Shown here piece after piece: positions 21,298 to 33,173 of a stretch of DNA of 64,000 bases. Within the stretch, counting starts at the first letter, position 1. Each line of letters opens with the position of its first letter. Position numbers and translations under genes: made by a program. The stretch is from Aquarana catesbeiana (taxonomy: Eukaryota > Chordata > Amphibia > Anura > Ranidae), in assembly GCF_042186555.1 (NCBI RefSeq), contig NC_133332.1, positions 128,152,375-128,216,374 of the forward strand, in the 5' to 3' direction. The notes under the pieces are model-generated. The model had not been told where the DNA came from. It made no database searches and saw nothing but the letters and a program-made list of their open reading frames with translations.

Positions 21298-24200
21298 TTT
21301 GAGTATTTTTTAATTTCCCAACAGGACATCCCCTTTCTACAAAAAACTACAATAGAGCCCATGACACTCTCAGATCACCACCCGATTACCATCCACTTAG
21401 TTTTCCCGGAATCTGTTTCTAGAACGAAAACCTGGAGACTCAATACCTTCTTACTCAAAGATACAGCAGATACACAAAGGTTCAATACATGCATTCAAGA
21501 ATACTTTTCACTCAATGATACCACAGAGATATCACACCTCACTCAGTGGGAAGCACATAAATGTGTCATCCAGGAACAGTTTCTAAAAGCCGCTTTAAAA
21601 ATAAAACAAGAACACCAAGCAAAAATTTCATTCCTCATAACTCACATACGCACACTAGAAGCAACTCACAAATGAAATATGGCCTCCACAGCCCATCAAG
21701 AACTCATCCAAACAAGACTTCTTCTTATTGAAGAACTTAATATGAAAACCAACAGACAGTATATTTTACTACATAAAATCTGCTATGAACAAGGTAAAAA
21801 AAGCAGTAGACTCCTTGCTAAAGCAGTTCAAAATAAAAAGATTTTTGCCACAGTTCATCACATAAAAGATAAACAGGGAACACTACACACATCCAATGAG
21901 GGTATAGCACACCAATTTGAAAAATATTACCAATTGCTCTACAACATTCCTTCCAATCCCAAATGCCCTTATAACACTGAAACAAGAGCACACGCTATCC
22001 AAAATTTTCTTCTAAAATACGGTGCCTCACCGATCTCTACAGATACCCCCCATAAACGCAATGTTCCCCTCTCAAAAGAGGAATTCGAGAAAGCACTCAA
22101 AGACATTAAAGTCGGTAAAGGACCTGGTCCAGATGGCCTCCCACTACAATATTACAAAATTGTTAAAGACATTCTAAAACCATGCTTCCTTACGGCCTTT
22201 CACTCATTTAAAATCTGACACCCAGCCCTCCTCACAATTCCTAGAAGAGCATATAGCTGTTATTCCAAAGGAAGGAAAGGACACTTCTCTTGTTACAAAT
22301 TATCATCCAAAAGCACTCATTAACGGTAACGTTAAAATATACGCCAAGATCCTTGCTAACCCCTTATTACCACTCCTCCCCTCCTTAATTACCCTTGATC
22401 AGGTGGGTTTTATACCCGGTAGAGAAGGTAGGGATAATACTATCAAGGCCCCAAACATTCATCATTGGCTTGATCACAATGGAAAACATGGATTCTTTCT
22501 CTCCCTCAATGCGGAAATGGCGTTTTTACAGGGTGGCCTGGAACTATAAGAAGCAGTCCTTGCATCCATTGGTTTGCCAAACCTAATGCTGTCATATATA
22601 AGAGCATTATACTCCTCACCTATGGCTAGAGTCTGTGTAAATGGCCACCTGTCGGACGCCTTTCACCTCCATAATGGTACCAGACAGGGTTGTCCTCTAT
22701 CCCCAATACTGTTTGTCCTTACCCTTGAACCCTTATTAAATAAAATATGCTTAAATCCTGATATTAGAGACATCACCACCATTAAAAAACAGACATATAA
22801 GCTAGCGGCATTTGTAGATGACCTTTTGCTTTTTTTAACAGAACCCCATATTTCTTTACCAAACCTAAAAGACCTAAAACACTTCCAGATGCTTTCTAAT
22901 CTAAAGATAAACCACTCAAAATCAAATGCATTGAACATAACATTACCCCTAGCCAAAAAAACTTTCCTTTCACTTGGGCTAAGGAATCACATACTTTGGA
23001 ATTAAAATTTTAACATCCCTGTCGAACCTTTTCGAATACAATTTCACCCCAATTCTAACTGAAACGAGGGAAGATTTAAAACATTGGGATGTTCTTAACA
23101 TCTCCTGGTTTGGCAGAGCCTCCCTACTCAAAATGACTATTCTCCCTCGCTTTCTCTAACTACTACAAACCATCCCTATACGAATACCATCTTCCTTTTT
23201 TCTCTCCTTTCGTCAAGCATGCTCTTGCTTCATTTGAAGAGGCAAACTGCCTAGAATCAAATTTGATTGTCTCACCCTTCCGAAAAATAAAGATGGAATT
23301 GCCCTCTCTGACCTACGCTGTTATTACTAGGCTACCCACCTATCTCGGGTAGTAGATTGGAACATACACCACACAGTAAATGATTGGGTCACACTAGAAC
23401 AATTAGTCTCTCCCCAAAGCCTGAGATCCTTACCATGGATGCATCCGAAACATATCACCTCCCATACTAAACTTGACCCCTTGATTGGTCCCATATTGGA
23501 AGTCTTTCATATCTCGACCAAAGTTTCAAACCCAACCCTATGGCTAAGTTCGCTAACCTCATTACGTTCTAATCCAGACTTCCCCCCAGGCACAAATGAC
23601 AACTTCTTTGGTCAGATCTGGCCCAATTTTCTTCACAGAGGTGTCTTATTGACACTGGACGACCTTAATGCCAAATTAGCTCCCAACCGCATCCCAATGT
23701 GGAAATCTATGCAAATAAGACACTTCTTGTCCAGGCCAGAAACTGCTCATCATTGGATAAAAAATCTATCAACTCTGGAAGTACTATGCACAACCCTCCC
23801 CCCAAAGACACTTTATCTCAGATTTATATTCTTCATTATTCAAAGATTACTCACCTTTCTCCAGCAATGCATGTATAGCCTGGGAACAAGATCTAGACAT
23901 AAAATTCACTGACCCTGAATGGGAAACTATCTGCTCCCACATACATAAGGGATCCCTTAATGTTTCCACTCAAGAATGTGGATATAAAATCCTTTTAAGA
24001 TAGTACAGAACCCTGGCACTACTTAACAAATTTTCTAATTCAACCCCTAACAGATGTTGGAGATGTAATGCCGAAGATGGCTCAGTGCTTCATATTTGGT
24101 GGTCGTGCCCTATAATCCAAACTTTTTGGAAATTAGTACATAACACTATCCTTTCTGTTACCTCAGAAAATGTAGAATTCTCCCCAGCTCTAATACCTGC

Positions 24201-24552
24201 TTCATCATACTGCCATCCCAAAGAGGCGATACCTCAAATTGCTAGCGATGTTCATGATAAATGCAGCAAGGCATTGCATACCTTGCCACTGGCTTTCTCC
24301 TACCACTCCGATGAGGGAGGAGTAGTATCGCAGACTTAACAATACAGAAAAAAATTAAGAACACATCAGTATCTCACAAGAAAAGATTTCTAAATTCACA
24401 TCAACATGGTGCAGTTGGCAACACCATAAAACAACACCCGCATATGTGATGAATACGTGTTAATTCTTCTTAACACAACGGCTCTATGGAAATAAATACC
24501 AACCAACACTCCACTGAATGTTACTTCTCTTGGCCACAAACATATAATTGTT

Positions 24553-24569
24553 GAACAGAGGGACCTTTC
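24553..24569 (+). repeat. 17-bp target-site duplication, left copy (LINE-2)
   Basis: GAACAGAGGGACCTTTC here and again at 39,044-39,060 bound LINE-2. The same pair bounds the copy in unit 2 (42,048-42,064 and 48,429-48,445). Confidence 0.95.
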
Positions 24570-24608
24570 GGGGGGACAGGAGGCGGAGCCTAGCGGAGCA
24601 GACATGCA

Positions 24609-25799
24609 TTGTTAGAGCTCCACACCGCTGAGGAGAGAAGAGAAGGACAAAGCGGAGCCTGCAGGCTCAAAAGGTATCCATTTGAACCTTTTTGCCCCAG
24701 GGAACAAACTGTGAAAGTTTGGGCAGGAAATATGGTACTGGGAGGAAACTGTGGCAGAAATAAAAATCACCTCACAAAGAGCTCACAGGCACTCACTGCA
24801 ACTAAAGCAGCTCCAGTCACCTCACAATATACAGCATCAGGGCGCTCTCACAGACAGAAAATGTCACAGCAAGACTCTCCATTTGAGTCAGATACAGAAC
24901 AAATCCTCTCACAAACTTCTCCACAAGCCTCCTCAGCATCCCCAATAATATTATTACAATTTGAAAAGATGCTTCATAAGGCTTTAAAACAAACCTCAGA
25001 CCAAATAACAAACAGCCTAACCAAAGAAATAAGAGAGCTGGGAAACCGCACCGCAGCCTTAGAAATAAAAATTGATGAAATTGAAATTACAACCCAAGAA
25101 AATATAACAGAATTGGAACAATTAAAAGAAGAGAATTTAATACTTCAAACTAAGCTCGAAGATTACGAAAATAGAGCCAGACGTTCAAACTTGCGCATAA
25201 GGGGAATACCTGAAACTGTGACAGACCTGCAATCTACTATTACTGCTCTATTACAAGAACTAAAGCCAGATATCCCTATTGAACGTTTAGAACTGGACAG
25301 AGTACACAGAGCCCTCACAGCCAAAAAGAAAGACAGACACCCACGTGATATAATCACAAAATTTCATTATTACAGAACGAAAGAACAAATACTAATTGCT
25401 GCAAGAGAAAAAAAGGAACTTCATTTTCAAGGACACAATTATCAAATTTTTGCTGACCTATCCCAACTTACTATTACTAAAAGACGATCCATGAAACCCC
25501 AACTAATGGAACTGCAATGCCACAACATTATGTATCAATGGGGCTTCCCCTTTTCAGTCAGATTTAACTACCAAGGTACAATTTACAGAAGCAGATCAGC
25601 AGATGAACTACAACAAACCCTTTTAAAATTAAATCTGACAGAACCCACAAGCAGCAACACCCCCACACGCAGAAGAATGGCATCATCTTCACCTTCAGGC
25701 AGCACCCAGAAAATTTCAGAACAAAATGGGAATCATCATTCTCACAAAAGAGGCCGTTATGCCACATCATCCATGGACCAAGAAGATTCAATGGACTGA
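24609..25799 (+). CDS. LINE-2 ORF1 protein (L1 ORF1p-like)
   Basis: Open to 25,799. The first Met (24,609) gives 396 aa, but the start at 24,861 (MSQQDSPFESDTEQ, 312 aa) looks more natural, because the first 84 residues have no ORF1 character and overlap the leader. Domains from the second start: acidic/Ser-rich N-terminus, long coiled coil (ELGNRTAALEIKIDEIEITT...LEQLKEENLILQTKLEDYE), RRM-type core beginning ENRARRSNLRIRGIPE, LDRVHRAL, then the C-terminal domain (RRSMKPQLMELQCHNIMYQW, FPFSVRF) and a Ser/Arg-rich tail. Function: RNA-binding nucleic-acid chaperone. Six residues differ from the duplicate at 42,104. Confidence 0.9.
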   Translation: MLELHTAEERREGQSGACRLKRYPFEPFCPREQTVKVWAGNMVLGGNCGRNKNHLTKSSQALTATKAAPVTSQYTASGRSHRQKMSQQDSPFESDTEQILSQTSPQASSASPIILLQFEKMLHKALKQTSDQITNSLTKEIRELGNRTAALEIKIDEIEITTQENITELEQLKEENLILQTKLEDYENRARRSNLRIRGIPETVTDLQSTITALLQELKPDIPIERLELDRVHRALTAKKKDRHPRDIITKFHYYRTKEQILIAAREKKELHFQGHNYQIFADLSQLTITKRRSMKPQLMELQCHNIMYQWGFPFSVRFNYQGTIYRSRSADELQQTLLKLNLTEPTSSNTPTRRRMASSSPSGSTQKISEQNGNHHSHKRGRYATSSMDQEDSMD

Positions 25800-26745
25800 C
25801 ATCCTAATTCCTGATATCTCTTCATTTATTATACTAAGAGATGGTTCTCTATAAAAAACCTGTATTTATAACTGAATGTAACTGCATTCTGATAGTCACA
25901 CACTGTATGGGATCAAGTTACATTCCAGTTATATTTCTTATTACTTCTGATTCATATAGCCTTAGAATATATAAGTGAAATAAGGAAATTCTTGTTCAGT
26001 TATATATTTTCAGGTAATAACAATAGATTTATTACTTTTTAGGACAAATATGTTCAATAATCCAGAAGTAATGGAAGCTTTTTCTTTCTTTTCTTAAAAC
26101 AAATATATTAGTACCTAACTAGTTCCTAGAACTATGTTTTTGTTTATTCTAATCTGAAGCAATACAACCTCAATTTTATGAGTTAACATATCTAAACAGT
26201 TACATATGAATAAAATATGTAATTGTTTACTCTAAAAGGGTTAAAATCCCAAAATAATTCAAATTATCTTCATCAATACCAAAGTTATTAACAGTACCTT
26301 TCTAACTGAATTATTTAGCCTAGGGCAAGACTAACCATATACAACCACCCTGGAATAAATAATTTCAACAAAAACTATATTCTGCACTCCAATTAATGAA
26401 TCATCATTTTGATGTCTTTTGACATAGCACTTCTCTCCTGTAAGCGGAAGATCCGTGTACCCCCATTAGCCCTCCTCATTCTCCCAACCATATTATGTGG
26501 GAGTGTGACGAAGGCACTTATTCCCCTGAGAGAGATATTTATTCTCTTTCACGGGTAATTTGTGATTACTTGCAAAAAATAATTTATACAATGTATCACC
26601 TAATCTCATATGTTTTTTGTTTACTCTTTACTCCAGAATTCACTGGTTTCTTTTCTATCTTTTCATCTCTTCAGTCCACACAGGTTGATCTGCGCAGTCA
26701 GCTCTGCATAACAAAAAGTAAGTCAAAACTATTTGATCTGTTGCC
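25800..26745 (+). other. LINE-2 inter-ORF spacer
   Basis: 946 bp, AT-rich, no coding signal. Near the end, tgcgcagtcagctctgcataac and a gtaagtc-like donor (26,717) precede ORF2. The duplicate is at 43,295-44,240. Confidence 0.7.
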
Positions 26746-29700
26746 ATGGCACCACTGAATATACTTTCCCTGAATGTTCAGGGAATAAATGTCCCTCAAA
26801 AAAGGACCAAAGCCTTCCGTACTTTCCATAACAAGAAGGCTCACATAGTATGCCTCCAAGAAACACACTTCACCAAAGATTCTACTCCAAAATATATTTC
26901 TCCTTTTTATCAACAAATTTACACGGCTTCTGCCTGTACCAAACAAAGGGGTACTCTAATTGCATTTCACTGATCCACACCATTCACCTTATCATCAGAA
27001 ATTAAAGACCCAGAAGGTAGATACCTGATACTCATGGGTTATATAATGGATACAGCAATCACGGTGATTTCCTACTACGCTCCTAACAAACAACCTACAC
27101 CATTCCTCTCACATATATTACAAGTGATTAATACACACAAAATAGGAACAGTGATAATGTGCGGGGATTCGAACCAGGTCCTCCTCCCATTTCTAGATAA
27201 ATCACCTTTTACACCATCCAAAATAACCTCTAGATTACCTTTTTCTCAACTTCTTTCCAAATACAATCTGGTAGATTCGTGGAGAGAAAGTAACCCAATG
27301 AAAAAGACATTCACTTATTTCTCGCACCCTCATCAAACCTTCACCAGAATAGATCATATTTTTCTAACAATAGGAATGATACCAGAAATTATTACATCAG
27401 ATATAATTCCGATTCCGTGGTCTGACCATAATGCAGTATACACTACTATAGCCTCAGCCATACCAAAAGCGCATGACCCAACGTGGTACTTACCGGACAT
27501 AATGCTCAAACACCCACTACATCAGATGGCCATTGAACAAGCTTTAAAGGAATACACATCAATTAATAATACAACAGACATTTCCCCAATAACACTGTGG
27601 GAAGCTCATAAGCCTGTCTTGCGTGGTACAATACAAAGACAAATGGCACTATTTAAACGGGAACGCAAAAATCTAGCAAAAAAACTAGAACTCAATTTTA
27701 ATGCAGCCTACATATCATTCCAAGATAATCCATCTCAGAGTACAAAATCTCATCTGGAAAAATCTAGATTGGAATACGATCTATTTCTCACTGAGTCAGT
27801 TGATAAATCCCTCAAACGCTCCAAACACAATTTCTACATGAATACAAACAAACCAGGTACATATTTGGCTCGGGCATTAAATTCAACTAACAAATCTTTC
27901 AAACCAATACATTTGAAATTATCAAAAAATGTTTATACTTGTAATCCAGTTAAAATAGTCCATAAATTTCACTCACATCTCGCAACTTTATACAAGACAA
28001 ACAATGAATTTAATCCTACAGAGGCTGAATCCTTCTTCTCAAAAATAACCTTACCTGAGTTGTCTCAGAATCAAAAAAGCAGTTTGGATGAACCTATAAC
28101 TATAGATGAAGTTGCTAACGCCATAAAAGACCTAAAACTTAACAAAAGACCAGGCCCAGACGGCTACTCGGCTTTATACTATAAAACATTCTCAGAAATA
28201 CTCTCTCCCATTCTCACTGAAACTTTTAACAAACTTCTAGAAGGACATTCTTTTCGGCAAGAAACACTAATGGCAATTGTTTGTATGATCCCAAAACCCC
28301 TTTCTGATGATACTTCTTGTGTGAATTATCGGCCTATCTCTCTGTTAAACCTTGATATTAAATTATTAGCAAAAATAATAGCAAAACGCCTCAATAGCAT
28401 TATAGGAAAATTAATACATAGAGATCAAGTAGGCTTCATGCCAAATAGACAGGCAGGCGATAATATACGCAGGGCAGTGTTATTGGCACATATTGCTAAA
28501 AAACGGAAAATCCCTTTATGTTTTCTATCTCTCGATATTAGGAGGGCATTTGACACAGTATCCTGGCAATATATGCAATTTTCATTACAAAAATGGGGTT
28601 TTGGACCCCACTTTTTAACATGGATCAAAGCATTATATAATAAACCCAAAGCCTATATAAAATACGCTGGATAGAAATCTGATGCCTTTAATATCGAAAG
28701 AGGTACCCGACAGGGTTGCCCATTATCTCCCTTATTATTTGCCCTTATACTCGAACCCATGGCCCAATACATCAGAACAAACCAAACTATAACTGGCATT
28801 GAAGTAGGAGGTATTACACATAAATTATGTATATTTGCAGACGATATATTACTTTTTCTATCATCACCACAGGTCTCTGGTCCTAACTTAATACCAGCTC
28901 TTGATGGATTTGCAGCCTTATCCGGCCTTATGATTAATCCTAAGAAATGCCTAGTGCTTAATATTTCGCTCACAAACATGGAATTGATCCCGGCTAGGGC
29001 TGCACTCCCATTCACATGGGCAGAAAAATCAATCCCATATCTTGGAATTAATTTAACAGCATCTCATTCTGACTTATTCTCAACCAATTATCCTCCTGTA
29101 TTAAGACAGATCACAAATCTAATAAAACAATGGTCGCAACTTCCTTTATCCTGGATAGGGAAGATTAATGCAATCAAAATGACTATTCTACCCAAATTGC
29201 TTTATCTATTCAGAGTCCTCCCTATTCCAATTCCTTCCTATTTTTTGAGAATAGTACAAAAAAGAGCAACTTCATTTATATGGGGCTCTTCTAAACCACG
29301 TATACCTATACACACACTACATCTTCCCAAAAATAAAGGAGGCCTGGGATACCCTAATTTTACTAACTACTACAGAGCAGCACATGTGGCCAGTCTGTCC
29401 AAATACCATTCAAAACAGGAAATCCCATTATGGGTATTTATAGAGGCTTCAGAAAATGACCCTCTATTAATATCAAACTTGTTATGGCTTGATCCTAAAG
29501 ACCGCTTTAAAATTCATAATCCCATAACTAAACACTTCTTATCTCTCTGGGATAAACTAAAAACCAAATATCAGTTACAATCTCCACACAATCCTCTCCT
29601 TTCTTTTATCAGAAATCCGGCCTTTTATCCGGCATGGATCTACCCAAATTCTTTTAAAGCTTGGACAACATCAGGCATTCAGACACTAAATGACTTCATA

Positions 29701-30537
29701 GCATCTAAATCATTCCTTTCATTCCCATCGCTTAGAGAAAAATATGATCTACCAAACTCTGAGATATTTAGATATCTCCAAATCAAAAATTTCTATACAC
29801 CATTCCTAAAGGGGGATACACCATTATCCCAATTATCCATTTTTGAATCAATCTGTACAAAAGATCCATTTGCTAAAGGTACAATTTCATCACTTTATAA
29901 TCAATTATATGGAGTAGTAAATCTTAATAGACCCTCTTACGTTCAGAGGTGGGAGGAGGACCTGGGACGAACTTTAGAAGACACGGACTGGTCTAACATA
30001 TGGCTCACATCTAAGTCATCCTCGCCCAACATCTAAGCACTGGAGACAAATTATAAAGTCCTAACTCGCTGGTACCTTGTACCCACTAGAGTGTCAAAAT
30101 ATTCACCTAATACCTCAGCTCTTTGTTTTCGAGGATGCCCAGAAATAGGCACACATTTACACATATGGTGGACGTGCCCAGTAATCCAAACCTTCTGGAA
30201 GGAAGTCTTCGTGATTGCATCTAAAATATTTAAAAAAATAATACAACCAGATCCATATATAACTTTACTTAATCTAAAACCGGAATGGTTAACACTCTCT
30301 CAATTCAAACTTATGATCCAACTAACAACGGCTGCAAAACAAACAGTGGCCAAAGCATGGAAATCTCCTACGTTGGTACTAGCAGAAACAATTCACAGAA
30401 AGAATAATACAATGTCCCATGCTAAGATGGTAGCCATCGATCAAAATCAAATTCCAAAATTTGAAAAACTTTGGCATCCTTGGATAAAACAACAATTCCT
30501 GTCAAATTTCAATGACTCTGTCCTGTTGCCATGGTAA
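26746..30537 (+). pseudogene. LINE-2 ORF2 (endonuclease-reverse transcriptase), three nonsense codons
   Basis: One unbroken frame of 1,264 codons apart from stops at 26,971 (TGA), 28,672 (TAG) and 30,034 (TAA). APE-type endonuclease residues 1-235: LNVQG (Asn), CLQETHF (Glu), VISYYAPN, TVIMCGDSNQ (Asp, Asn), WSDHNAV (catalytic His). RT about residues 450-800: LNKRPGPDGYSALYYK, NYRPISLLN, RDQVGFMPNRQ, LSLDIRRAFDTV (motif A), GTRQGCPLSPLLFAL (B), FADDILLFL (C), LSGLMINPKKC (D). C-terminal zinc motif CFRGCPEIGTHLHIWWTCP. The first stop is a CGA to TGA change (CGA retained in unit 2); the TAA at 30,034 is shared with unit 2, hence older than the duplication. Confidence 0.93.
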
Positions 30538-30571
30538 CAGATTAAATGACTTACAGAGACACCCATTCTAA
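30538..30571 (+). other. LINE-2 3' UTR, proximal part, with Harbinger target TAA
   Basis: cagattaaatgacttacag...cattcTAA; TAA at 30,569-30,571 is the left target duplication of the Harbinger element. The 3' UTR resumes at 38,649. Confidence 0.9.
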
Positions 30572-31383
30572 TGCCGCGTACACACGGTCGGACATTTCAT
30601 CTACAAAAGTCCAACGGACGCTGACGGACTAAAGCTGGCTGGTAATCCGATCGTGTGTGGGCTTCTCCGGACTTTCAACTGACTTTTTTAGCCTCAAATC
30701 CGACGGACTTTAGATTTGAAACATGCTTCAAATCTTTACGTCGTAACTACGACGGACCCTGAAGTCCGCTCGTCTGTATGCTAGTCCGACGGACAAAAAA
30801 ACGACGCATGCTCATAAGCAAAAACTAAACGGAAGCACTCAGTCTAGTAAAACTAGTGTTCGTATTGTAGGTAGCACATTCATCACGCTGCCAAATCTGT
30901 GATCGTTGAATGCAGCGCATTTTATTTCTTCTTTACGAATGCTCTAAAGAACGAAGGTGTTTTGCTGTTCATAATCAGAGTTCTCCCAAACTGATTTCTG
31001 GATTCTTTTTCTCTTTGATCTCATGAATGATATAGTATGCATTTTAAAAACAATGTTTCCATACTAATAATACTTTTTCCCCTTTTTTTTTTTTTTTTAG
31101 GTTTGTAAAGTTACCACAAAGAACCCATTATTCTATTTTTTTTTTATAGTGATTATTTTTTAGTTTTTAGATAAAGTTAACCCAAAGCACCGTTTTTGGT
31201 TATGTAAATTTTTTTATTTTCAAGACTTACCACTTGAACATTATTAACATTAGTAATGTATTTTTGGTGTGTTTTTTTCAAACTCAATGAGATTGTTGTC
31301 CCTTGTTAATTTAACATTGTGTGTAAAATCAATGATTTAAAAGAAAACACATAAAGTCTTTTGCTAAACTCAAAAAAGATCCA

Positions 31384-31389
31384 TTTATT
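31384..31389 (-). terminator. candidate poly(A) signal of the MADF gene
   Basis: AATAAA on the minus strand, about 210 bp past the MADF stop codon and beyond the inverted exon copy. Confidence 0.5.
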
Positions 31390-31433
31390 CATGGTTAAAA
31401 TAAAATAAAGAGGAAGTCAACGCTGGCAAAAGT

Positions 31434-31645
31434 CGGTGTACAAGAAAATTGGGATCTTGCGGAGTCCATATAAGAGGGAGCACAATCTGGTCCAAGAATC
31501 CCAGAGATCAACAGCACCAGCAGATGATCTAGATGTCCCCAGACTGTGGTCCTACAACAGCCTGCGTCTTCTGTCAGACCAGACTGAACCCAGGTCATCA
31601 CTTTCTTCTCTTCCCTGCAGCCTTTCCTCCACGCTGCCCTGCAGC
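31434..31645 (+). pseudogene. inverted, diverged partial copy of the MADF exon
   Basis: On the plus strand this reads KKIGILRSPYKREHNLVQES, ADDLDVPRLWSYNSLRLL and SSLSSLPCSLSSTLPCSL. This aligns with KKIGVLRNMYKREHKKIQES, ADDVYVPRLWYYNQLRFL and SLSTLPSTLPSTL of the MADF gene encoded on the minus strand at about 32,790-32,590. Nucleotide identity by eye is about three quarters, so it is an old copy. Its right end overlaps the last codons of the MADF gene on the opposite strand. Confidence 0.8.
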
Positions 31646-32967
31646 CTTCCCTGTAGCCTTCTTTGGAGGCTGTGGCTGTGGTGTTTCAGTTGTGGCAGGA
31701 GGAGGAGGAGGAGGAGGAGGAGGAGGGGGGGCTGCCTCATGTAGTTGGGTGTTTTGTGTTAGCGTGCCCTGCAGCCCCTTATGGATTGTTTCCCCAAATA
31801 GGCGCTCACAAATGAGGCGCTGCTCCCAATCCATCTGAAGAAGCCTGCTGGCTAAGTAGCAGCCATAGGATTCTTCCGCTTCGGGGGGGCTCCTTAAAAA
31901 ACGGATGGCCTCTTGCATGAGGCGCAGGGATGCGTCCTGTGTGACCATCCCCTTCCTGGCCCTTTTTTTGGGAAGGTGGAGGGAGGCACTTGGGATTCGG
32001 TCAGGCTCCTACTGGGCCCAGCCACCTCACTTGGCCCAGCCACCTCACTTGGCACAGCCACCTCACTGGGAGCAGCCACCTCACTGGGAGCAGACACCTC
32101 CTGCCTGACACTGGGCCCAGCCTCCTCCAGGATGATGGTGAATCCGGCCTCCTCCAGGCTGTCCATGGGCCCGGTCTCCTCCTGCCTGCCACTTTCCCCA
32201 CATTCCTCCTGGATGGACTCATCCTGTGTATAAAAAAAGGACAATAGTTTTAGTATATTTTTTTGGGTTCATCAATGACACACAGTTTGCTTCTCATGAA
32301 TAGCAAATTCAATGTGAATACATCTCTTTAATAAAAGAGTCTAATCAGACACCCTAATTATTTCAAGCAGGTGCCAAACATATTTAGCCACTACTGTCAA
32401 TTGATATGTATACACAATTCTGAGTGCAAAATTATTTTAGACAATTATAACATCCAGTTAACATCATTAATATTAGTACAGTAAATATTTGTTAAAATAA
32501 TTTACCTGACTCCAGATGGTCATATCTGGTTCATCCAGGATGGAAGACCCAGCTTGCTCCTCATCAGCCTCTGCTGGGGTGGAGGGAAGGGTGGAGGGAA
32601 GGGTGGAGGGAAGGGTTGAAAGTGATGGCCTGGCTTCATTCTGGTCATCAAGAAAACGGAGTTGATTGTAGTACCACAGCCTGGGTACATAAACATCATC
32701 TGCTGATGCTCCTGATCTCCTTGATTCCTGGATCTTCTTATGCTCCCTCTTATACATGTTCCTCAAGACCCCAATTTTCTTGAGCAATGTCTCCATTGTT
32801 GCTTCCGGGATGGTCGCCTGGACAAAGGACAGAAGTCTCTCCAGCGTTGACTTCCTCACATGCTTTGCATAATACTGAGGGTGTTTCACCTCCCACAAAC
32901 TCCTCATCTCTCGATATTTAGAAATAAAAGCTGTAAGGAACTCTGGATCCTTAAATAGGGGATTCAT
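31598..32967 (-). pseudogene. Harbinger-encoded MADF-domain protein, two coding exons, one frameshift
   Basis: Exon A is 32,967-32,506 (ATG in atATAATGAATCC just after an acceptor cttttccag at 32,981-32,973; donor CAG|GTAAAT). Exon B is 32,223-31,598 (acceptor tatacacag). Both junctions are in phase 0. Residues about 9-100 form a MADF DNA-binding domain: FLTAFISKYREMRSLWEVKH...KKIGVLRNMYKREHKK...VPRLWYYNQLRFL. Exon B starts DESIQEECGE, then EVAxPS repeats, then, after a one-base loss in an A7 run near 31,965, MVTQDASLRLMQEAIRFL, a polyproline run and a basic tail ending GKRRK. The frameshift could be real or a homopolymer sequencing error. A putative leader exon ends at a donor near 33,138. 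Role inferred: DNA-binding partner in transposition or promoter control. Confidence 0.8.
32506..32967 (-). CDS. MADF gene, coding exon A
   Basis: 154 codons, phase 0 at the donor. Contains the whole MADF domain and a SLSTLPSTLPSTLPST repeat. Ends DMTIWSQ. No internal stop. Confidence 0.82.
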
Positions 32968-33173
32968 TATATCTGGAAAAGATGAAGTCACAAGACAAAA
33001 AACACTTTTATTATAGGTTTCTGCTAACCCCTCATCATCTTCTCCCTATGTAGGCCTCATCAATCTATCAAGCCATATAGGCCGCTTGCTACAAAGTCAT
33101 GACCATAAAACCCAAAAAAAAAAAATATCTAAAATTACCTTCGTTTTGTAACGTCCTGGTCCACTATCACCTA

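Larger units (their letters stand above)
19930..24460 (+). pseudogene. LINE-1 ORF2 pseudogene (endonuclease, reverse transcriptase, C-terminal zinc motif)
   Basis: Endonuclease: ITIANIYAPN and ILILGGDFNVPLNPVLD (19,940-20,100), then after the Tc1 interruption EPMTLSDHHPITIHL (21,355). Connector to 22,000, then RT: DIKVGKGPGPDGLPLQYYKI (22,105), AVIPKEGKDTS..NYHPKALIN, LDQVGFIPGREGRDN, NGTRQGCPLSPILFVLTLEPL (22,672) and the catalytic FVDDLLLFL (22,812). C-terminal half: FISTKVSNPTLWLS, PNRIPMWKSMQIRHFL and the Cys/His motif CWRCNAEDGSVLHIWWSCP (about 24,057-24,113). Frame changes occur near 22,215, 22,540, 22,990 and 23,910. LINE ORF2 nicks DNA and reverse transcribes its RNA in place. Confidence 0.85.
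19930..24552 (+). mobile_element. LINE-1: 5'-truncated L1/Tx1-type LINE, split by Tc1
   Basis: Starts inside the endonuclease domain and runs through RT to the ORF2 C-terminus (about 24,460) and 3' region, where the second LINE (24,570-39,043) inserted; its distal 3' sequence resumes at 39,044. A Tc1 transposon occupies 20,207 to about 21,297. Sequence from 22,864 onward is present again at 40,355 as part of the large tandem duplication. Many nonsense codons and frameshifts. Confidence 0.85.
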
